In this document: in pieces, positions 37,423 to 49,964 of the stretch
Layout: each line of letters opens with the position of its first letter
How positions within the stretch are numbered: the stretch's first letter is position 1
Source of the DNA: Kryptolebias marmoratus
Taxonomy: Eukaryota > Chordata > Actinopteri > Cyprinodontiformes > Rivulidae
Length of the DNA stretch: 64,000 nt
Direction of reading: 5' to 3'
NCBI RefSeq assembly: GCF_001649575.2
Contig: NC_051434.1
Location: 20,827,746-20,891,745, forward strand
Position numbers and translations under genes: made by a program
Notes under the pieces: model-generated
Told to the model about the DNA's origin: nothing
Database searches by the model: none
The model's input: only the letters and a program-made list of their open reading frames with translations

Positions 37423-38778
37423 ACTGTTTATACGAGCTGCGCCTGACTCCTCATGGCTGGTTCAACCCAAGTAATGGATTTTTTTTGTACGGACTCTCCC
37501 ACCTTTTTAGAATTGATAATTAAACCACAAAATAATTCAAGTAAAAAACCTGAACCCAAAGTGTTTTTTTTTCTGTAATGGAATCCCTCGTGAACATAAA
37601 CCAGACTCTGACTGGGTAAACTCTGTAAAACCTTTTAGGTTATCTGACACCCCCTACCCCCACAGGAGAACCCACTGGACGTTCGGACTAAGAACGAATC
37701 TGTAGAACATTAAGTTTCTCTCTCAGCTCTGTGATTGTGAAGAACGACACTGTATCAGCTCTTTTATTGATAATGATTAGTAAGCCTGTAGAAGCTGTTT
37801 GATCCAGTGTTTCTACCAGCTTCATTTATCAAGCCCCCCAACCGTGTTCTTTAGACCTTTGACCATTGACACGTATTATAATCCTAGACCAAAGCCGCCC
37901 ACTTTTCTTGTAGTTGGGTATTGAAGCCAGCAGGACCCAGTTAATGGGAGCTGCCATGTTGTACTTTTGGACCAGAGTCTGCGCAGTAGTGATATGGGGT
38001 TTTAAGTCCCGTCCACTTCCCCGCACACAACCATGGTGTCACATGACCCTTTTTTTGAGCATGAAAGAACTAATTAGAGCTAAACTTATAAGAAAAAATA
38101 ATATCTGATCACAAAGCAGTAAGGTGACCGGAGTCAACAAGTGAAAAAAAAATTCAGAGGTGTTTTCCTGTTTGCTAACGTGGAGAGGCGGGACTTGTAC
38201 TGGGACCATCCTATTGGGGTGCTGTTCCCCTTCTGGCTTCACCCTCCTATATGGGGTCCAGTATTATAATATTTGTCGATGCCTCTGACATGTAGTAGCT
38301 TAGTTCTAGGAAAGTGAAGTTCTGTAGATATTTTTCCTGAAGGCTAAAAGAGAAAGTCATACTCTAAACACACTGTATTGCTGTTTTGTTTTTTTGTAAA
38401 ATAATAGTCAGTTAGTGTTAAAGGGCTTATAAAAGCATGGTGTGCACCTGTGGATATTGCTGACTGTTTTATCCTAACAAGCCTGTGTAGTTGTGTTCAT
38501 TATGTTCAGAAAACATCAGTTTTAAATCGATAAAAACTATCTGCACAAACTTTGTGTACAGTGAAAAACCGGAGCTGAACAGTAGTTTGGGAGATTTCTA
38601 TTGTCTGTACATTTTTAACATTCTTCCATTTAGGAGTTATAACAACCTATCTTTTTTTATTTTTAACATCCTAAAGTGTCTCTCCATCAGATTTCTTCAA
38701 CTTTATGGATTGTGAGCTTATGTAAGCCCTTTAATATCTTCTTTGTTGATGCTGAATAAAAGTTTGAAAAAAAAATCC
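37423..38778 (+). other. khdrbs3: Probable khdrbs3 3' untranslated region
   Basis: This is sequence after the stop codon up to a canonical AATAAA. A variant ATTAAA at 37519-37524, about 100 bp after the stop, could give a short isoform. The stretch is AT-rich with no supported ORF. Its 37860-38260 part resembles dispersed fish sequence, so a repeat may lie inside. The extent is inferred; transcript data are needed to fix it. Confidence 0.5.
38755..38760 (+). promoter_or_regulatory. Candidate polyadenylation signal AATAAA
   Basis: A canonical hexamer lies about 1.33 kb after the khdrbs3 stop and is followed by AGTTTG and an A-run. It is the first canonical AATAAA I see after the stop on this strand. 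Other AATAAA sites occur by chance in such AT-rich DNA. Confidence 0.45.
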
Positions 38779-40597
38779 TTGTGTTGAAGAAAATAATAAT
38801 AATACATTTGGTAAACAGTTTTATAATTTAAACTAAACAAAAATAAAACTCTCGGGCTCAGATTCAATGACTTGTGCATCTTGTTAGCACAAATCTGAGT
38901 TTTAGCTCTCGCAAAGTGATTATTGGACTACGATCTCTGCGCTGCCATAGTTTGGCAACATTTAAATGAGGATTTTTGCTGAATTTAGAGGAAAATATCA
39001 CTCATATTTATGAAACTAAAAATTCCTGGCTAAATTTGTCTGATTATGAAATCTCAGTGTTGTTTGTGACACGTGGTTTCTGTGAATTATTTGCTGTCTT
39101 TGAAGAGCTTGTGGTATTTGCATCTCAGGAAAAGAAAGAGCAACCTGTTGCCCCGTTGCTTGGAAAAAAAGGGAAAGCATGTCAGGAAAAGTATCATTTA
39201 TCCACAGCATCTACAATTACAGAACATGGTCAAAAAGTGTGTAAAATCCTGTTTGTTTTACTTTCCCAGTAAAAAAAAGAAAGAAAAACAAGAAAACGAC
39301 TGTAAGACTATAAGAACTATGTAGTACATTGAGCTTCATACCCAAGGGTTAACAAAAGGCAATGTTATTATTTTGCAAGAGAATTTTACAACCAGCAAAT
39401 AAACCTAAACAGTTCAAACAGTATAAAAGTTACAAATACCCAAAATTGAATCCATAAAGTCCTGAATGACCTGAAGGCTTTGATACCTGAATAGTTGAAC
39501 TAATTGAAAGTATGCTGACGAATCTAGCCCAAGACAACTTACAGACAAACCTAAAACAATAGTGAGAATTCTGACTTCTGCTTTCATGCAGTAGTTGCTA
39601 TTTGCTTTGTAAAATGATGCCAACAGCTACAAAAGATAGGCTAAAAAGGCTGTAAAAAAACAAATTGGAATCATGGTTGTCTCAATACCAGAAATAGACC
39701 TTGGAGACATTTTTGTTAATCTGGTCAGGATTGGTCCTGCTGGTGTTTCAACTTTTTCAAAAGAAACCTCTGCAGCTGAGCGTCAGAGGGTTCCCAGATA
39801 ACCACGTTTCCACTCCTGAACATTTGTTTGCTGATAGACTGATGTGAGACAAGCACCGATTGCGTTGAGCATCATCAGTAAACACAATAATGCTCCGAGT
39901 GTTTACTCGGACAGAACGACCTCGTCACGCCGCATCTGAAGCCCCCCTCCCTGACCCGGACTCCAGGGGCCATTGTGAGTCAGGGTCTGGATTGGGAGTG
40001 GGGCTGACTGTAAGGTGGGGGAGGGTGGGGGTTTCTTTTTCTTCCTGTTTTTGCTCTTCCTGTCCTCCTCCGGTCATGTGACCCCGTCCCGTTAAACCGA
40101 ACCCCAGCTGACCTCTGCAGAGACAGGATGGCAGTAGCTGTTTAAAAAGACCTCCGTCCCACCAGGTAAACAACCTGACCCCGTTTAACTCCCCATTCCC
40201 TTAACAGAGCTGCTCATAAACACTCTCTAAACTTTAATGTTTACCTGTTAATCCATAATCCAGCCTCAAAATTCTGTAAAACAAGCTGTAAAAAATAAAC
40301 AGATAAATAGCAGTGATTGTAAAATAACCTTATTCTAACATATTTCTAAAAATATACCCATTCTTACATTAATTAGATATTAAAATATGATGTCTCTGTT
40401 TTCTCATTTTCTACAATAATCATGTTGTCAACTTTACTTCTCACTGTGGTTTTTATGTCAATTTCTAGGCTGAAGTTTTGACCTCACAGCAACGCCCGTC
40501 TATTTGCACCACTGCTGTTGCAGGTACTTTTTTTGTTTATATTATGAGTTGTTTATGGTGATGGAAACAGGAAGTAAACTAAAGTTAACTAATTTCT
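38779..40597. other. Sequence downstream of khdrbs3, with a GC-rich island
   Basis: AT-rich except for 39880-40110, which is GC-rich with several CpG. That island has clustered G-runs at 39994-40031 (GGTGGGGGAGGGTGGGGG at the end) and TCATGTGA at 40074-40081. No exon is seen. Confidence 0.5.
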
Positions 40598-40860
40598 TGA
40601 AGAAATGCATATTGCCCTTAACTTTTATGTCAGAGTTTTAGTCTAAGATCATCCTATATTTAGAAATGATGGAGTTCAAGGTAATTTGATGAAACCATGA
40701 AATTAAAATTATACACATTCTTGTGCGATATTGCAATTCCTTGTGTGTTCTGGAGTATGTATTGCGAATGATTTTCAACTACTACCACAGCAAATTTTAG
40801 GTCAATATAAACAAACACACACAAGCAAGCACATGTAAATTTTCAACAAAAAGCTTTTAC
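40598..40860 (+). repeat. Family A dispersed repeat, copy 6 (internally deleted)
   Basis: Left-end phrases (GAAATGCATATTGCCCTTAA, TTTTAGTCTAAGATCATCCT, ACTACTACCACAGCAAATTTTAG) jump directly to the end-like AACAAACACACACAAGC. Confidence 0.7.
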
Positions 40861-40879
40861 AGTATTATTATTGTAACAC

Positions 40880-41450
40880 CATAAGTACCGCATTCTTGAT
40901 TTTGATAGATATCAGATTTTTATGGATGCTTGCCTTATTTTTAAAGTTTTAAATGGACTTGCTCCTCCTCCTTTAATGTATTTTATAAGTAAAAAAAACC
41001 AAGTAATACAGTAAACACAACAGCACTAACCAGAAGAGATTGTAATGTCCAGCGGCACAGGACTAAATTTGGCCAAATGCTGGTGTCCATCAGAGACACA
41101 CAGTCGTGGAACACACTGCCAGCTTTTATCAGGAACTGTTGCACCAACTCCAGCTTTAAAAACTCTTTGAAAAATTGGCTAAAATTGAACCAGAGGGGCA
41201 CATATACAGATTACTTTGTCTACTTTGTTATGGCATCATATCTTTATTGTAATTTCATGTTGTGTTATGTATTATATATGTATTATTTTCTGCTCTTTGT
41301 TTTGTGGGATGTTTCTTGTTCTTACCTGCCTTAGGACAATGGATGAAAATTAGCTGTTGTGTTAACTCTGACATATTTACATTGATTCTTACTGCTGACA
41401 TGTTGATTAATGTACATTGTCCTAATTTAAATAAATAAAATAAATGAATG
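40880..41450 (+). mobile_element. LINE ORF2 C-terminal fragment and 3' tail
   Basis: The frame around 41077-41217 encodes VSIRDTQSWNTLPAFIRNCC and then SFKNSLKNWLKLNQ. The W-N-x-L-P followed by S-F-K-N-x-L-K-x-W-L pattern closes ORF2 in many L2/CR1/Rex-type LINEs. Upstream, 40925-40970 gives degenerate YKVLNGLAPP-like residues. The 3' end is AATTTAAATAAATAAAATAA. It is 5'-truncated and inactive. Confidence 0.7.
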
Positions 41451-42049
41451 AAATTTAAAAAATATTTGTAAATAAAATATTTTGAAAAGTTTAAAGCAAA
41501 AAAAAACAAAATTCACAGTTTAAATTAGCACAACATATCTGTAAGTAGTTCGTTTGCAAAAAACTTACGGAAGGAACGATAAGCAGGAAAATATCACCCC
41601 TCATCAGCACAATAGGAGTGATTCAGTGCTTATATCCTTCCAGATCCCCCTCACCATCCAGAAAAAAAACCTAAATGATGGTTTGAATATTTTGGGCGTC
41701 AACTCAAAAACCCCTAAAAGTACAACATGAAATATTGTGCTGGGGACATATCAAATATTAATGTGACTTTGAGGCAACTTGGTGTTCTCTTAATGGAAGT
41801 TTTAGGATGAAAACATTTTTCCAGAGCTCATAAAATCCTTCTGAATCGCCCGCAGAAAGCTCGACCTTGGCTTCCTCTGCTTCACCTTTCCACAGCCTCC
41901 TCACAGGGACTCTGGACTCTCTGATGGAGACTCTGCCCTCTTTGTGCTGATGCCTTTAGTATTTGATATCTGAACTACAACAGTGAAAATGGCACCATCT
42001 GCTTATGTTGGATGGAAAAATGTAAAACCTGACTGATTGCATTGACTAA
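41451..42049. other. Intergenic sequence, nothing recognised
   Basis: No supported feature. Confidence 0.5.
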
Positions 42050-42636
42050 TTAAAAGCCTAGCATTTCTTAGCATTTTCTTAAGTTATAGCCGTTTTTTGT
42101 TGGCTAATATTGATTACCTGTTGCAGCCAATTCTATTTTGGATTGATTCCAAAAGTTAATCTGTTGCAGGTGTACATCCAATAAATATTTCCTAAAAGTT
42201 TCATTAAAATCTATTCAATGGTTCATGATGTTATTTTGCTAACAGACAAAGTTCATTCTAATTCTAATTACTTTATGACAGTTTTTTAAACAAAGATCTT
42301 TTGAAATTTGTTAATGCTCAAAATATGAGTTGGGGATCAGTCTAATCTACAACAGAACCAAATTTTAGGTCAAAATCTGTAAAACTGACTAGATTATAAA
42401 CACTTTGTTTTTAAAGTTCAGTTGGCTGCGGCAGCCTTCTTGAATTGGGTTGACTCCAAAACTTAATTAGTTGTAGATGTACATCCAAAGACTTTTTTTC
42501 TTGCACACTTCATTAAAAGTCATCAAGTGGTTCATGGTATGTGTTGCTAACAGACACATGAACACACACATGCACATAGAAATAGACAAAAACATTAACA
42601 TCCACCGTCTCCTTTCGGTGGCAGGTGATAAAAACA
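42050..42636 (+). repeat. Family A dispersed repeat, copy 7
   Basis: AAAAGCCTAGCATTTCTTAG is followed by two units. The end ACATCCACC .. TTTCGGTGGCAGGTGATAAA shows the family hairpin. Confidence 0.8.
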
Positions 42637-43424
42637 CCTGAAATACCTGAATGTGACAAAAACCAATGCTTTTAAAAATATTTGACTCTATTCACTAAAC
42701 ATCCTTTGTGGCTCTACTTCAGTGTATCTCATATTTTTCCTGTTATATTGTGTTTTATCAGAATCTGAACTACTCTTTTCTCCGACCATTTGAGTGTAAA
42801 CATTACCAGACCAAAATCCCAATGAAGGAAAAGCTGTCACAGAGGATCGACTCTTCCCCAACTGATTTCACCGTCTGACTGGAGGTGGATGCTGCGGCGG
42901 GAAGGGGAGGAGGTGATGGAGTGACCTGGATGGAGATGCAGAGAAGGAGGAAATGATATTACATGTATCACACTTCATCATTCTCTAGAGGAAGGAGGGA
43001 GGAGCAGAGGAGCGTGAAGCAAATGGAGTTCCACACATCCTCCGGGACTTGAAAATAAAATTTCTTTCAGAGCTTCACAGACTCAGACGAACTTCTTGGT
43101 ACACACAGGACTGTTTGAACCAGTTGTGAACCTGAAGTGTCTCTCTCCATTTAGGCTATTGTTAGAGGTTTTTTTTAGAAAAGGGGGGAGTGATCTGCTT
43201 GGAACGATGAGTGTCTGAAAAATGCAATACGTCAAAGGAAGTTCATCATAGCTCTCACAAACAGACTTCTGTTTTAACACTGTTGTTCTCATTAATCATA
43301 GTCAGTCCGTCCCAGGGGTCTGCATCTTTAGGTTTAAAAATAAATTTTAACCATCTTTTCTGCTAACTAAAGTTTGTATGAAGACAGAAATCTACTTGCA
43401 TCTTAAGAAGAACATGATTTTTTT
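42637..43424. other. Intergenic sequence, nothing recognised
   Basis: No supported feature. Confidence 0.5.
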
Positions 43425-43615
43425 TTTTTACCTCCGTCAAGAAGATTTTGTTTTCAGTAGCTGGTTGTTTGTTTGCCTGTGTGTTGGTCTCTGCACAAGA
43501 TTAAGCAAAAATTTATGTCAGGAAATGTCAAACATTGAAAAAGGAACAAGTGATTTAGCTTTGATGGTGATTCGGATCATTATCTAGATTTTGCGCTGTC
43601 AGAGTGCTTCTAATG
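43425..43615 (-). repeat. Family B dispersed repeat, short copy 2, reverse
   Basis: The right end is seen in reverse as TTTTACCTCCGTCAAG. It continues with the body GATGGTGATTCGGATCATTA and the left end in reverse as GTCAGAGTGCTTCTAATGG. It is about 190 bp, the smallest family B copy with both ends. Confidence 0.7.
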
Positions 43616-43777
43616 GTTTATATATCACATATTTACCCTCCTGAAACCCTCGTTCCTGAAGAGAGGAAGAGAACCCAGAGTAACTGTGGGTCACAGAAGT
43701 GTTAAAAAAACAACAACTTCAGTTTATGTTTATGTGAAACAATATTTTCTCTAACTTTTTTAGGTAATAAAAGAATA

Positions 43778-45312
43778 AAACTAGAAGCACCCTGAGAGAG
43801 CAAACCTCCACCAATACCATAGGGTCACTGTCTGCTTGGAATCCTTTAAAGCTGAAGTGTTTTGAAGCCACCATCAGTAGAAAGAAAATCCTAAAATATG
43901 CTTATTGTAAAATAAAATAAAAAAAAGAAATTATACTATTTTTGTTATACCAAACATTAAAGAAACCAGTCGGGTGTTTTCGTCTTTTTCCATGACCCCC
44001 CTGGTGTGTGACGTCCACAGAGCCACTGAAGTTCAGCCATTTATCAGTGAGTGGATGAATACTGGTACAATATAGTTCAGTGCATTGGAATTAATTGTTC
44101 CAACCGGACAGAAAATACCGCTGGAGTTTCATTTTTTGGCTTCTGAAAAGATAAAAACCTTCCTCAGATTTGGATCCATAAGCTCAGATGTGGGAATTAC
44201 TATCATTAATGCTGTGGACTGGCTTCACGCTAAAAAATGCAGGACCTTTTGCCAGTAGTAGTTCTAACTATTTTTAATTTTAAAAGAAAGGCAAATAGAG
44301 AGGAGAACATCTCCACAGAGAAGGACACGAGAAACAGGAAGTTTTACTTCAAACGTGATGTGAACGCACGCTGTCATTAAAAAGTCTGAGCAGCTTCCAG
44401 GCTGACAGCCTGAGATCAGTTTGTGATTCAGAGCAGTTTGTTATTGAGGAAAAAATATAAACAATCCATGTCTGATAGTCTGAACCTGCTGTTGATTAGT
44501 TTACTCTGGTGTGAGAGTTTATAAACGCGTGCTCATCGTTTTTACGAGTTAGTATCTGGTTAGCATCGGCTTAGCTTTGAGTTAGCAATGTTAGCTCTCT
44601 CCTGCCATCTTTATGTTTATTTGTAGTGTCATGTACTGATACCATGACAACAATATGGGGGTAATCGGTTCTCACCATTCCACGTTCCCAACTCGGTCAT
44701 TTTGTCAGCCATGACAGTCCTGGTGATCATCAGAATCTGAATCTGAAGAGTTTTCATTTGATTCCGGAGATCCAGCTGTCGGTTCAGGTTCATATTTGTA
44801 TGGTTGTATATCCATTACTCCCATGAAGTCTTCCGACTTTTCTTTGTGTTTAAAAATGGCTTTTTCTTTCATTTCCACAAGTAAACAACTGGACAGTAGT
44901 GATGTTCTTGGCCAGCCGGGGAACAGTGCACATCATAAACGCAGGACGGAACTCTACCCCTCAAATCACCCACTTCAGAAATTATTGACTAAAACTCTTA
45001 AAACAGTTTATTTAAGTTTATGGTCAGAAAAATGGGTCCCTGGAATGTTGTGTGGATGTGTTTGACTAAATATTATTCATGACGTGAATATTTTGAGATT
45101 TTATTTTAGTTCAGCTTTAAATAAATTCGTGAATCTGGATCGTGATCTGGATCACCACCCAAATCTAATAATTTGTTCCTTGTACCACGTTAGGCTTGTC
45201 CTGAAAATTTCATAAAAGTCTGTTCATAGCTTTTTGAATATTCTTGCACACACAGAGACAGGCAGACAAACAAACGCTATGGAAAACACAACCTCCTTGT
45301 CGGAGGTAACAA
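43778..45312 (+). repeat. Family B dispersed repeat, long copy 3
   Basis: Left end AAACTAGAAGCACCCTGAGA then GAGCAAACCTCCACC; right end CACAACCTCCTTGTCGGAGGTAA, which keeps the ACCTCC/GGAGGT hairpin. The interior of about 1.3 kb is unlike the copy at 31452, and may be a second element carried inside. No protein is recognised. Confidence 0.6.
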
Positions 45313-45498
45313 TAAAAAAGACTTTGTTTTCCTTGAAGGAATGCATTTTGCCCACTGCCTTTAAGCTATAGATTTTCTTATGCTTAGACATGTCAGTTTT
45401 AGACATTTTGGTCAAACCATAAAAAAAAAATCATTTTGCATAATCTCATGATATGATATATTGTGTGACATGTAAGAGATTGCAGAATGTATCGTGAG

Positions 45499-46600
45499 CA
45501 GTGGTGGAAATTAAAAATTTTATCCACCAGCCGCTATGGCTGGTGGATAAAATTTTACCAGCCACTATTTTTTGTTGTGACAAAAAGTTATTTCATATGA
45601 TGATGATGATGGAGGTGGGTGGAAGCAGTTGTGGTGCCCTACAAGCTGAACAACACCTCTTTCTGGACACTGCATGGAAATAACTGGATTTTTTTATTTT
45701 AAACCATTAAAAGATGCATATCTGTACATAAAAATTCAGACAAGTGAAATTTATTTCTGTGGAGTGTTTTTGAAGTTTTTTTGTGCTTTTGTAAGTTTTT
45801 GTATGTAAGTTGTAATGTTTTTCAGACACTTGCTGCTTTTAATGCATAGATCTATTTGTGCTACCCGCTTATATTTAACAGGTAGGATATTCTGATGAAG
45901 GAAGTGATTTTTGTGGTTTTAGAAAGGTTTTCGTCGTGGATATAAATTGTTCCAATGCTATGCTAAGCATAACTCCTAAGCTTCCACTTCAGTATCCGAT
46001 GATATTTAACATTAACACGAACCACTATAGTTTTCGGTTTGTAAACATGATGGTAGCAGTTTTTGACGGGTAGCACCGACCGTTAGACATCGCTGTTTAG
46101 CCATGCTACGGTAGGAAAATCTGACGAGGAAGCACAGATCGTCAGAACACCGGCCGTAGGCGCGAACGCACACTGACCAACGTCATGATGTCATTGATTT
46201 AGTTAAAAAAAACGTTGTTAAACTTTTGATTCTTCCCTCGACTACTCTTGAAAAACTTTTTTGTTGTCTGCCATCTGCTTAACTCCCGAAATGTTCCGCC
46301 ACATTGCTAATGCTACTCCTCAAATTGTTTCTTCTTCTTCTTCCTGATTTTTATTGGTGGTTGGTAAACAACTGAAGGAATCAATACCACCACCAACTGG
46401 TAAAGAGTGTCTGCTAAACTTTTCTCCTTCTTGCATTTAGCAGGAACTCAAGCACATTGCTGCCCCCTATATGTCAAGAGGACAAATAACACCTTTTCTG
46501 TTGAAACCTGCCCCAGTGGCGTGTGTGTTGATCAAATTCACCTGCCACTTCAAATATTTACACGCATTTGGCCGGTGGCGGGTGCTAATTTCCACCCCTG
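45499..46600. mobile_element. Non-autonomous hAT transposon, copy 2, with 8-bp target duplication
   Basis: Same family as 20396-21488, and nearly identical over most of its 1,102 bp (by eye). It begins CAGTGGTGGAAATTA (one change in the terminal repeat) and ends TAATTTCCACCCCTG. It is flanked by the perfect 8-bp duplication ATCGTGAG (45491-45498 and 46601-46608). Near its left end it carries an extra perfect palindrome absent from copy 1. It is non-coding. Confidence 0.95.
45514..45556. repeat. Perfect 19-bp stem, 5-nt loop palindrome inside hAT copy 2
   Basis: Left arm AAAATTTTATCCACCAGCC (45514-45532), loop GCTAT, right arm GGCTGGTGGATAAAATTTT (45538-45556). Copy 1 at the same place has a plain ACCAGCCACT repeat instead. 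Confidence 0.97.
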
Positions 46601-47065
46601 ATCGTGAGTGACTGCCAGCTACTACCACACAAGATTTTAGTTCGATATCTGTAAAACTGGCTGATATAAACCCCATTTTGTGTTTTCTAAGGTCAGTTAG
46701 CTGTGGTGGCCATCTTGAATTAGATTTACTCCAAACGTTAATATCTTCCAGATGTTTATGCAATGATGGAAGTTTAAATAAAATCTCTTTCATGATTTAT
46801 GACATATTTTGCTAACAGTACGGTTGATTCCAACAGTTAATGGAAATGTTTTAAAGACAGATCTTGCATGATCGGTTAGCACTTAGATTATAAGTTGAAG
46901 ATTACGTTCAGCTACCACCATGAGAAATTTCAGTTCAATATCTGTAAAACTGACTGAGTTACAGGCATTTTTGTGTTTGTTAAAATTGCTTTGCTGCTGC
47001 AGTCATTTTGAAATGGGTTGACTCCAAACCTTAATCAGTTGTAGATGTCAACGCACTGTGACATG

Positions 47066-48019
47066 AACATGTGGCTCCAGAGCCGCAGGTTGCAGACAAC
47101 TGTTCTGTCCTATTCAATAAATCATTTACGTGTGCCTTACTGTTCCATCCGTGTGACAGCATTAGATGTTTAATTTCCATTGTAGAAGTTAAACTGTGGG
47201 ACCTAGAAATGGTAGCTCCTTCTCTTCTTTTAATTTGTTAACATTTATTATTTTCTGCAGTGCCACAATGAAGGAAAGCTCCCAGCTTCACATACGGGGA
47301 CAGTCTATTTCAGATGTATGTTTTAATCACAGCCGACCTCAGTGGGTATTACAATTCCAAAATAGCTTTGCAGCAGACGGAGAGCTTCATTCTGTGTTGT
47401 GCATAAGTCGGGACGGGCTGATACGTATTCCTCACAGCTGTATGTTCGCTCTCAGTGGCAGACAATAGTTTTCCATTAGAGGAAGTGATTCTGTGCTGAG
47501 CCTCAGGCCGAGCCTCAGACAATAACGCAGCGACCTAAAGCTCACGTCTCAGAAACCCAGAGTCAACTCTCATCACCTCCGGGGGCTGATTCCCTCTCTG
47601 AAGTGGCTTAAAGACACAGGCTTATCTCAAGTAAGCTTGTCCAAGTTAATAGAGTAAGAGCAGCTTATTTGATTAAGAGTGCATACAAAGGAGGATGTAG
47701 TGATCTGTGACTGGGAGACGAGTCAATTCCAACTATAGAATACAAATCAATCTGATTATACGACTGCTCAGCTCTACAGCTCAGTCAGAAAGAGGCTAAA
47801 GGCCATGAAAATATCCATCATGTGCTCACTTTTTGCAAAGATAAAATATTGTTGCAACAATTAAAAGCTCACAGAAATTCTATAATAAGTTTGAATGTTC
47901 CTTGTTGGGTTGGTTATTTTTGTTTTCAGGGCTGTCAGTTGAATTAGATCATAATGCAAATTCTTATTCTGCCATAATATTCCAGCCATCAGCAGCCAGT
48001 CATCAGACTGATTATCATT
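47066..48019. other. Intergenic sequence, nothing recognised
   Basis: An open frame at 47196-47468 has no recognised family. Nothing else is supported. Confidence 0.5.
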
Positions 48020-48836
48020 TGAAGGTGAAGGTACAGGGATAATGTTTTTGACATATCTGTGTGTGTGTGTGTGGGTTTCTGTCTGTACCATTAGCAAAAT
48101 ATCTCACAAATCACTGAACGGATTTAAATAAAACTTAAAAAAAACTGAGCTCAGATGTGGTGTGTTAGACGGATCCAAAACTTATACTCTGAGTGACATC
48201 TGTGTTTAAATACCTGTTACCTCAACTCTGTCTGTTTGTTAGCAACATCTTATAAACCACTGAACAGATTTCAAAAGACTTTCAGAAAGTAATCATTAGG
48301 TATTCATCTGTAATTTACACTATTAACTTTTGGACTCAACCCAGTTCAAGATGGCTGCCATAGATCTTAGAAAACACAGAAATTACTATAATTAAGCCAG
48401 TTTTACAGATATTGAGCTAACACTTGGTGTAGTAGTAGCTGAGCATGGTCTCCAACACATTCTTTGAGTGCAACACATTATGCTACATCTTTAATTAAAA
48501 CTTTGGCAATAACTGTTGGAGTCAACCCTGTTTATCGGTTCGCAAAATACTGAGTCTTGTGAACCACTGGACAGATTTTAGTGAAACAACTGATGACCTT
48601 TTGGAGTCAACCCAATTCAAGATGGCCACCATAGCTCATTCATGTTAGTCTACACAAAAGTATCTATACCTCTAAATTTAAATACCCCACAACTCTGCTC
48701 AGAAAAGCGGGAAAGGACAATGAATAAATAAGTGTCATTCAAAACACATATTCCAAGCACTACCTCATCTCGCAAGACTACACAAGGTATTGCAGTGTTG
48801 CATGAGATTACGTATAACGTTATTTTTCAGTTGTAG
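48020..48836 (-). repeat. Family A dispersed repeat, copy 9, reverse
   Basis: The hairpin end side is near 48030-48060. Reverse units carry AAGATGGCTGCCATAG (48350) and AAGATGGCCACCATAG (48620), and it ends with GCATGAGATTACGTATAACG. It includes a short (GT)n run near 48058. Confidence 0.8.
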
Positions 48837-48839
48837 AAC

Positions 48840-49235
48840 TATGTCAGATGTACGTTTCAAAAATTTCTGTCCAGTGGTTCCTGAGATATTTTACCCACAG
48901 ATATACTGTTTGTTTTACCAGTTAATGCCAAGGTTTTAAGCAAAGACGTTATGCTGTGAGTAGGTACCACACCAAATTTTAGGTCAGTATATCCAAAATA
49001 ATGGTTATAGCCATTTTCGTGTTTGCTAAGGTTGATTAGCTGTGGTAGCCATCTTGAATTGCGTTGACTCAAGGTAAACAGTTGTAGATGTTATTTCAGT
49101 TATCAAGTTTCAGCAGAAAGTTTCATTAAAATTCATCTTGTTGTTATATGATATATTTTGCTAATGCTACAGATGGACACATGAACAAGCCAAAACAGCT
49201 ATTGTTGCTTTGTCTTTACGGGCAGGTGATAATAA
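48840..49235 (+). repeat. Family A dispersed repeat, copy 10, forward
   Basis: TTTCTGTCCAGTGGTTCCTG, GGTAGCCATCTTGAATTGCG and CTTTACGGGCAGGTGATAAT. It abuts the reverse copy 9 head-to-head, making an imperfect inverted repeat of about 1.2 kb. Confidence 0.8.
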
Positions 49236-49964
49236 ACATGAATTTTATTTCACATTTTCACATCTATTTCACAATAGTTTTTCACAAAAATACTTTTTAG
49301 AAATATTGAATAGTCACTGTCATCCTGATTATGACTGTGACTATAGATTGATATAACAATACATATAATGTATCATCATCTATCACCATCTGAGATGTCC
49401 CACTAACAGTATACTTTCCTCCTGCTCCCTCTGTCAGGCTGACAGATTTTTATTTTTTGTTTTTTCTGCTACATGTTGTTAACTACACAAATGCCTTTGT
49501 GAGTAAATCTTAAATCCTGATGTCAGATCAAGCAGAGCCCCTTGTAGACATTCACCTCTGACATTCTAACATAAATTGTTTTTAAATCACCTTTTTGTAT
49601 TTTTGCAGTTTTTCATGGATTTAGCAACCAAACCATAATTGTGAAGTCCTTTTTAAAAAAGCCTCGAACAGTCATTACATAATGTGATATTGCGAATGGT
49701 CACAGGTCACACAATTCATGACTGAATTCATTTAACTTAATGGCAAATTCATGAGTGAAGGATTCTTTGGATTTATGCAAGATACAGTGGAACAACCTCA
49801 GGAAGAGCAGGAGTCTCTCTCTAATACACTAATATTTTACAGGTTTTATTCATTATTGTTGAAAAATATGACTGATTCTTAAACATGTGAAACTTATCAA
49901 TTTATCAGGAAACTTTACAGGACCCTTGCTGGTTTCGGTGTGGGTGAAATAGAAGGTTTATGTG
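49236..49964. other. Intergenic sequence, nothing recognised
   Basis: No supported feature. Confidence 0.5.

Larger units (their letters stand above)
45329..47065 (+). repeat. Family A dispersed repeat, copy 8, split by hAT copy 2
   Basis: The left part 45329-45498 (CCTTGAAGGAATGCATTTTG, GCCCACTGCC .. AATGTATCGTGAG) continues at 46601 (ATCGTGAGTGACTGCCAGCT, ACTACCACAC). Two units follow (GGTGGCCATCTTGAATTAG near 46700; GCAGTCATTTTGAAATGGG near 47000). The right end is missing: the sequence leaves the family near 47050. Confidence 0.85.
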
